Of a stretch of 18,313 nucleotides of DNA, positions 14,303-18,313 are shown one piece after another (position 1 is the first letter of the stretch; each line of letters begins with the position of its first letter). The notes below the pieces were generated by a model, which saw nothing but the letters and a program-made list of their open reading frames with translations, had not been told where the DNA came from and did not search any database. A program made the position numbers and the translations under genes. The DNA is from Sphaerochaeta sp. (GTDB lineage Bacteria > Spirochaetota > Spirochaetia > Sphaerochaetales > Sphaerochaetaceae): NCBI GenBank assembly GCA_003456855.1, contig DMOO01000211.1:1-18313 (forward strand). Reading direction: 5' to 3'.

Positions 14303-14977
14303 TTATTCAACATTAACCACAAATTGGGTCATCTTCTTCTTGTTTCTGAATATATACGGATAATCCCGGTCCTCGGTCTTTTCAACGAATTCAAGATAAC
14401 TTTCCGTGCTGTCTCCAAGGTAGGTCCAATCCAGAAATGACCTAGCCTCTTCCATGGACTTCAGTGGCTGGTCAAAGGATAGTGAGAAGTCCTTCCTTTC
14501 ATATCCCAGACCCTTTTCCCTGACCAGAGACTCAATGAGATCGGAGCGGTCCCTTCTGGTCTCAAGGCCATGGGCGCTGTGCTTGGAGACTATGCATACA
14601 AGCTTCCTTCCAGCATGGCAGAGCATCTGCGCCAGATCCGACTGCCTGTCCATGTGGCCGAAGTTGATGCAAAGGAGAGTGTCTGGCTTTTCCTCAAGCT
14701 GATAGAAGTCCTTGCAGTGGAAGATGTCCAGCTGAGACCTTCGTTTGGCAGCGTCGATTACATCCTTGCTCAGGTCATAAGCCTGGATGATGTAGCCTCG
14801 TCTTTTCAAGATCTCAGCCTCATAGCCAAGGCCACAGCCCGCCTCGATAATAGTCTCATTTTTTTCGAGACAAGGGACAATCAAATCCACAAGGCGCTCA
14901 TGGAAATCGGATCTGGAGCTTGCACGCTCATACCAGAGGATGCTCTGCTCTGACCACCAACCTACTCTGGTATGCAT
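14303..14977 (-). CDS. class I SAM-dependent methyltransferase within the ABC operon
   Basis: 224-residue cytoplasmic protein with a Rossmann-type methyltransferase core: motif I IIEAGCGLGYEAE (about 43-55), the acidic strand-2 end IQAYDLS with Asp68, and CINFGHMD as the motif IV region. The N-terminal helix pair (WWSEQSILWYERASSRSDFH, about 7-26) resembles small-molecule methyltransferases. The C-terminal half has no recognised domain. Its ATG overlaps the end of the ATPase gene by 16 bases and the binding-protein gene follows after 16 bases, so it is an integral operon member rather than a neighbour. A GGGGGA sequence about nine bases upstream is the likely ribosome binding site. Plausible roles are modifying the imported chelate or its ligand; substrate unknown. 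Confidence 0.82.
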   Translation of the reverse strand: MHTRVGWWSEQSILWYERASSRSDFHERLVDLIVPCLEKNETIIEAGCGLGYEAEILKRRGYIIQAYDLSKDVIDAAKRRSQLDIFHCKDFYQLEEKPDTLLCINFGHMDRQSDLAQMLCHAGRKLVCIVSKHSAHGLETRRDRSDLIESLVREKGLGYERKDFSLSFDQPLKSMEEARSFLDWTYLGDSTESYLEFVEKTEDRDYPYIFRNKKKMTQFVVNVE

Positions 14978-15726
14978 ACTATGCTTCCCCCTTCCGTCCT
15001 TATGACCTTAATGCTTCTTCCGTAGACGTCTGACAGGATCTCTGACCCGATCAGACCTGACGGGATGTCATCGTAGACGATTCTTCCCTCTGACATCACA
15101 ACAACCCTTGTCGAGTGCATAAGAGCCAGATCCGGATTGTGTGTGGAGTAGATGCAGCTGTAGCCCTTTGTCCTGAGCTCCTCTATCTTCTCAAGAACCA
15201 GAAGCTGGTTTGAGTAGTCCAGGAAAGAGGTCGGCTCATCAAGGATCAGAAGCCTTGCATCCTGCATCAGGGCCCTTGCGATCAGCACCAGCTGGCGCTC
15301 GCCTCCGGAGATGTTCTCCATGTTCCTGTCCGCGATGTGCCTGATGTTCAGAAGGTCTATGACCTCCTCGACCCTTGCCTCCTCCTTTGCTCCAGGGGTC
15401 TGGAAGAAGGAGAGCTTGTTGGACGAACCCATTAGAATCGAGGTTCTCACAGAGTATGGGAAGGCGGATCTTGTGATCTGAGGGATGTATGCCATGTAGT
15501 TGGCCCTGTCCTGAAGCTTCATCTCGCTGATTGCCCGGCCGTCTATCTCTATGCTTCCGGCATCGTGCTTGATGAAGTTTGGAATCAACCTCAGAAGTGT
15601 GGTCTTTCCTGCTCCGTTGCGGCCAAGGAGGCTGACCATCTCACCGTCTGCGATTCTGAGTTCCAGACCCTTTATCACCTGGTGTTCCCTGTAGCTGAAC
15701 TGAAGTCCCTTTATCTCAAGCGTCAT
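14962..15726 (-). CDS. FecE/BtuD-like ABC transporter ATP-binding protein
   Basis: 254-residue ATPase of the metal-chelate (FecE/FhuC/BtuD) group. Walker A GRNGAGKTT (35-43; Arg replaces the usual Pro), Q-loop YIPQ (80-83), signature ISGGERQ (139-145), Walker B LLILDEPTS (159-167) with FLDY D-loop, and H-loop His196 in STHNPD are present. AAGGAGGT six bases before the ATG is the best ribosome binding site of the operon. The gene overlaps the end of the permease gene by 11 bases and the start of the methyltransferase gene by 16 bases. The C-terminal about 40 residues form a short variable tail. Partners are the permease upstream and the binding protein two genes downstream. Confidence 0.93.
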   Translation of the reverse strand: MTLEIKGLQFSYREHQVIKGLELRIADGEMVSLLGRNGAGKTTLLRLIPNFIKHDAGSIEIDGRAISEMKLQDRANYMAYIPQITRSAFPYSVRTSILMGSSNKLSFFQTPGAKEEARVEEVIDLLNIRHIADRNMENISGGERQLVLIARALMQDARLLILDEPTSFLDYSNQLLVLEKIEELRTKGYSCIYSTHNPDLALMHSTRVVVMSEGRIVYDDIPSGLIGSEILSDVYGRSIKVIRTEGGSIVCIPE

Positions 15727-16723
15727 AGCGGACCTCCTTGAACAGAAGGAAGATGAAGAACGGGGCCCCTATGAACGAGGTCAGAATGCCTATCGGGATC
15801 TCAATGGTGGCAACCGTCCTTGAAAGACAGTCAACAACGGTTAGCAGAATCGCCCCAAGGAACATGGAGGACGGGAAGGAGTATCTGGCATCGTTGGACA
15901 CCAGCATCCTTGATATGTGGGGTATTATCAGACCCACCCAGCCTATGTTTCCGGCAACCGCCACACTGCAGGCCGTGAGTATAGTGGCGAAGACTATTGA
16001 GAGGAATCGAATCAGCCTCGTGTTCACACCAAGGGATCTGGCCTCGTCCTCTGAAAGGGAAAGCAGATTGATCTTCCAGGAAAGAAGAAGCAAGGCGGCA
16101 AAGGAGATTCCCATCGGGATGGATATCATGCTCAGCTCTGAGAAACCAACCCCTGAGAGCGAGCCCATCAGAAAGTATGTGATGGCAGGCAATACATTGT
16201 TCGGATCGGCAATGAGCTTCACAAAGCTTGTAGCTGAAGAGAACAGAGATGAGACGACCATTCCAACCAGTATCAGCGAGAGTGCCTGCTCACGTCTTGT
16301 CTTTGATGCGATGGCGTATATAAGAAACAATGCTGCAAGTCCGCACATGAAAGCAGTGAAACTGACCATCAAAGATGAAAAACCAAGCAGAATCGCCAAG
16401 GATGCCCCGAAGGAGGATGCAGTGCTTGTGCCAAGGACATCCTGTGATACCAGAGGGTTTCTGAAGACCATCTGGAAGGTCTGTCCGCTGAGTGCCAGAC
16501 CTGCTCCAAGGAACATGGATGAAAGTATTCTGGGCAGTCGTATGTTCAGAACCACAGCCATTGCGTTCTTGGACATTCCCAGGTTGAACCCGGTGATCCC
16601 CTGAATCAGCACCTTAACTATATCCAATGGACTCAGATAGTAGCGGCCCACTCCCAGGGCAATTATTGAGAACAGCAATGTCAGAGCACCAAGGGCAAGA
16701 ACCTTGGACCTGGACTTCCTCAC
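15716..16723 (-). CDS. FecCD-family ABC transporter permease
   Basis: 335-residue membrane permease of the BtuC/FecCD family with about ten hydrophobic helices. Family markers are LPRILSSMFLGAGLALSG (about 60-77), Q-x5-RNPLVSQDVLGTS (about 80-95), LSLILVGMVVSSLFSS, and the C-terminal GWVGLIIPHISRML plus EIPIGILTSFIGAPFFIFLL. One permease gene is enough because the family works as a homodimer. The frame stays open 36 codons upstream (TTG 16831), but that stretch covers the promoter. GTG 16723 has GGAGGT six bases before it and gives the normal family N-terminus, so I start there. First gene of the four-gene operon. Confidence 0.93.
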   Translation of the reverse strand: MRKSRSKVLALGALTLLFSIIALGVGRYYLSPLDIVKVLIQGITGFNLGMSKNAMAVVLNIRLPRILSSMFLGAGLALSGQTFQMVFRNPLVSQDVLGTSTASSFGASLAILLGFSSLMVSFTAFMCGLAALFLIYAIASKTRREQALSLILVGMVVSSLFSSATSFVKLIADPNNVLPAITYFLMGSLSGVGFSELSMISIPMGISFAALLLLSWKINLLSLSEDEARSLGVNTRLIRFLSIVFATILTACSVAVAGNIGWVGLIIPHISRMLVSNDARYSFPSSMFLGAILLTVVDCLSRTVATIEIPIGILTSFIGAPFFIFLLFKEVRYDA

Positions 16724-16738
16724 AGACGACCTCCAGTG

Positions 16739-16794
16739 GAATTGTATTTGAAAACAATTCGTATCCATTATAAACGCTTTGAAACAATGGTCAA
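16739..16794 (-). promoter_or_regulatory. promoter and operator candidate of the metal ABC operon
   Basis: On the minus strand TTGACC (16794 to 16789), a 16-base spacer and a perfect TATAAT (16772 to 16767) form a strong sigma-70 promoter with a start near 16760. At the start site lies an inverted repeat GAATTGT-8 bases-ACAATTC (16739-16760). On the plus strand TTTGAAAACAATT (16747-16759) and TTTGAAACAAT (16778-16788) form a near-direct repeat 31 bases apart, about three helical turns, overlapping the promoter. A metal-responsive repressor is plausible, but the sequence is not a recognisable Fur box. Confidence 0.65.
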
Positions 16795-16807
16795 CCGTTT
16801 TTTCTCC

Positions 16808-16892
16808 TGTGTAGTTATGTGTAGTTGACAACCCAAATTTGCCTGTATTGGTTTTTTTACTTATTTTTTCCTTGATTGCTTCAAAAAAGCAA
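16808..16892 (+). promoter_or_regulatory. upstream region of the J-protein/DnaK pair: tandem repeat, -35 and stem-loop
   Basis: Two copies of TGTGTAGTT (16808-16816 and 16818-16826) lie exactly ten bases apart, and the second runs into a perfect TTGACA (16825-16830). The best downstream -10 is only TATTGG (16846-16851, 15-base spacer), so the promoter is not convincing for the housekeeping sigma factor alone. Just before the ribosome binding site, TTGCTT (16876-16881) and AAGCAA (16887-16892) can form a six-pair hairpin with a five-base loop. Confidence 0.35.
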
Positions 16893-16904
16893 ACAGGAGA
16901 GCTA

Positions 16905-17705
16905 ATGGTACAGGATCCATACAGCGTTCTTGGAGTTTCAAGGAATGCAACTGAACAGGAGATAAAGAAGGCCTACAGACAGAAGGCCAAGCTTTACCAT
17001 CCTGACTTCCATCCGAATGACCCCGAGGCGGCGAAGAAGATGAACGAGGTTAACGAGGCATATGACATGCTGACTAACCCGGACAAGTACGCTTCCCAGA
17101 AGGGTCAGCAGCAGAGCCAGTACTCCAACCAGTACTCGTACTCGTCCTCAAATGGAGGATGGTCAAGCGACTTTGGATTCGACTTCTTCGGCTTCGGGTT
17201 CGGCGGACAGGATTCGACCCAATATGACACGCGTCCAAGACAGGAGGCCTCTGACAGTGCCGAGGTCAGGAGCGCAGTCAACTACATCAATGCTGGTCGT
17301 TATCAGGATGCAATCCAGATACTGTCCAGGATTGTGAGCACATACAGAAACGCTAGGTGGTACTATCTTGCGGCTGTTGCCTACAACGGGACAGGAAACA
17401 CAGCAAGGGCCATCGACCTGCTCACAAAGGCGGTCCAGATGGACCAGAACAACAGGATGTACCAGCAGCTCCTAAGACAGTACAGATATAATGCTCAGAG
17501 TTCATCGGGTTACTCCTTCTATTCGTCAGGTACACGAAGCTTCAACCCATTCAGATGGCTATTCAGAATCGTGTTCATATTCCTGATAACGCAGTTCATC
17601 CTCGGTGCGGTCATGACCTGTGGGTCACGAAGCTATTCAACGAGGACACCTAACAGCTACTACTATTACTACAGCACACCTGGCGGAGGCTACAGAAGCA
17701 CATGA
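16905..17705 (+). CDS. membrane-anchored J-domain protein with TPR-like repeats
   Basis: 266-residue Hsp70 co-chaperone with unusual layout. J domain at about 4-62 with the HPD motif intact at residues 32-34 (LYHPDFHP); a Gly/Phe/Ser/Gln-rich region (about 66-105, [11 protein letters not shown]); two TPR-like helix pairs (about 118-184, containing [14 protein letters not shown] and [16 protein letters not shown]); one hydrophobic helix (about 207-228) and a short Tyr-rich tail. It lacks the zinc-finger and CTD domains of DnaJ, so it is a class C J-protein. The J domain precedes the helix, and the predicted side is cytoplasmic. GGAG (16896-16899) five bases upstream selects ATG 16905 over the in-frame start at 16839. 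It overlaps the dnaK-like gene (ATGA), implying a dedicated pair. Confidence 0.85.
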   Translation: MVQDPYSVLGVSRNATEQEIKKAYRQKAKLYHPDFHPNDPEAAKKMNEVNEAYDMLTNPDKYASQKGQQQSQYSNQYSYSSSNGGWSSDFGFDFFGFGFGGQDSTQYDTRPRQEASDSAEVRSAVNYINAGRYQDAIQILSRIVSTYRNARWYYLAAVAYNGTGNTARAIDLLTKAVQMDQNNRMYQQLLRQYRYNAQSSSGYSFYSSGTRSFNPFRWLFRIVFIFLITQFILGAVMTCGSRSYSTRTPNSYYYYYSTPGGGYRST

Positions 17706-18313
17706 GCAAGACAATTGGAATCGATCTCGGAACAACAAACAGCTGTGTCGCTATCGTCGAGAACGGCAAGCCCATCATAATCCCCAACGAGAAGGGAAAG
17801 AGAACCACACCAAGCGTTGTGGCCTTCGCAAAGGACGGCACAAAGCTCGTGGGTGACCCTGCCCAGAACCAGGCAATAGTCAACAGCCAGAGGACCGTCT
17901 CCTCCATCAAGAGACAGATGGGCACCGACTGGAGAATCAGCATAGACGGAAAGAGCCTATCCCCTCAGGAGATCAGCGCAATGATCCTCCGAAAGCTCAG
18001 AGAGGACGCCGAAAGGTATCTTGGTGAAAGCGTCACAGATGCAGTCATCACAGTTCCGGCATACTTCAACGACATCCAGAGACAGGCCACAAAGGACGCT
18101 GGAAGGATTGCAGGGCTGAATGTGAGGAGAATCATAAACGAGCCTACAAGTGCAGCCCTGGCCTATGGTCTGAACAACGGACAGGCCCAGAAGATAATGG
18201 TCTATGACCTTGGTGGAGGAACCTTCGACGTCTCAATAATCGAGATCGGTGACGGTGTCATCGAGGTCCTTGCGACCAACGGTGACAACCATCTTGGTGG
18301 TGACGACTTCGAC
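17702..18313 (+). CDS. dnaK: Hsp70/DnaK chaperone (N-terminal part; 3' end cut by window edge)
   Basis: 204 residues of the nucleotide-binding domain are in the window. [10 protein letters not shown] (6-15, phosphate 1), [10 protein letters not shown] (115-124), [12 protein letters not shown] (145-156) and [10 protein letters not shown] (169-178, phosphate 2) are intact, so an active ATPase is expected. The stretch between SIKRQMGTD (about 68-76) and [10 protein letters not shown] (about 87-96) is short, as in Bacillus DnaK; the roughly two-dozen-residue insert typical of Gram-negative DnaK is absent. The ATG overlaps the J-protein stop, and GGAGG at 17685-17689 is 12 bases upstream, so coupled translation is likely. 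No grpE or hrcA is adjacent. It may be a second, specialised Hsp70 rather than the main heat-shock DnaK. Confidence 0.92.
   Translation, partial: MSKTIGIDLGTTNSCVAIVENGKPIIIPNEKGKRTTPSVVAFAKDGTKLVGDPAQNQAIVNSQRTVSSIKRQMGTDWRISIDGKSLSPQEISAMILRKLREDAERYLGESVTDAVITVPAYFNDIQRQATKDAGRIAGLNVRRIINEPTSAALAYGLNNGQAQKIMVYDLGGGTFDVSIIEIGDGVIEVLATNGDNHLGGDDFD

Noticed and set aside
15738..16604. 288-codon open frame on the plus strand opposite the FecCD permease gene
   Set aside because: It is antisense to a well-supported permease; the translation is polar and patternless with no family motif.
16724..16831. 36-codon N-terminal extension of the FecCD permease from a TTG at 16831
   Set aside because: The stretch contains the TTGACC/TATAAT promoter and the ribosome binding site for GTG 16723, and family members start at the shorter position.
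16839..16904. Hydrophobic 22-residue N-terminal extension of the J-protein that would look like a signal anchor
   Set aside because: Its start has no ribosome binding site, whereas AGGAGA precedes ATG 16905 at good spacing and the J domain then begins at its usual position.
1..18313. CRISPR arrays, tRNA or rRNA genes, insertion sequences, phage or toxin-antitoxin genes
   Set aside because: No regularly spaced repeats, cloverleaf sequences, transposase motifs or terminal inverted repeats were seen; nearly all sequence is assigned to metabolic, transport or chaperone genes.

Overview
The window reads as a gene-dense chromosomal segment from a diderm anaerobe, most plausibly a spirochaete (Sphaerochaeta/Treponema-like), though this is inference without any database search. 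The evidence is indirect. The metal ABC transporter's binding protein has a classical signal peptide without a lipobox, which implies a periplasm. A thiamine transporter operon sits behind a TPP riboswitch, an arrangement known from Treponema. Several proteins (pyridoxamine kinase, the DnaK fragment) look Firmicutes-like, as is common in Sphaerochaeta. Genes are packed with short gaps or overlaps, and no non-coding stretch exceeds 300 bases. I see no tRNA, rRNA, CRISPR array, insertion sequence or phage gene.

Layout, left to right. (1) 1-740, minus: 5' part of a dihydroorotate dehydrogenase-like protein, cut by the window edge. (2) 912-4120, plus: proC-proA-proB, a complete glutamate-to-proline operon with 0-1 base junctions; a palindrome matching the ArgR box core lies just upstream. 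(3) 4124-5008, minus: pyridoxamine/pyridoxal kinase, divergent from (4) 5095-6456, plus: a MocR/PdxR-type GntR-aminotransferase regulator whose PLP-binding lysine is replaced by arginine. (5) 6459-10167, plus: TPP riboswitch followed by thiB-thiP-thiQ, then a UPF0126/TRIC-type membrane protein gene (10209-10847) that may be read through from it. (6) 13125 to 10851, minus: a YitT-family membrane protein and class II fumarase. (7) 16723 to 13237, minus: FecCD-type permease, ABC ATPase, class I SAM methyltransferase and substrate-binding protein, with a good promoter and a strong intrinsic terminator; a metal or metal-chelate uptake operon with an embedded methyltransferase. (8) 16905 to the right edge, plus: a membrane-anchored J-domain/TPR protein overlapping (ATGA) a DnaK gene of the monoderm-type indel class, cut by the window edge.

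Functionally the segment is mostly small-molecule acquisition: proline synthesis, vitamin B6 salvage with its probable PLP-sensing regulator, thiamine import under TPP feedback, and metal import. It ends with what looks like a dedicated Hsp70/J-protein pair. The observations most worth following are the Lys-to-Arg change in the MocR regulator, the methyltransferase inside the metal ABC operon, and the tethered J-protein/Hsp70 pair.
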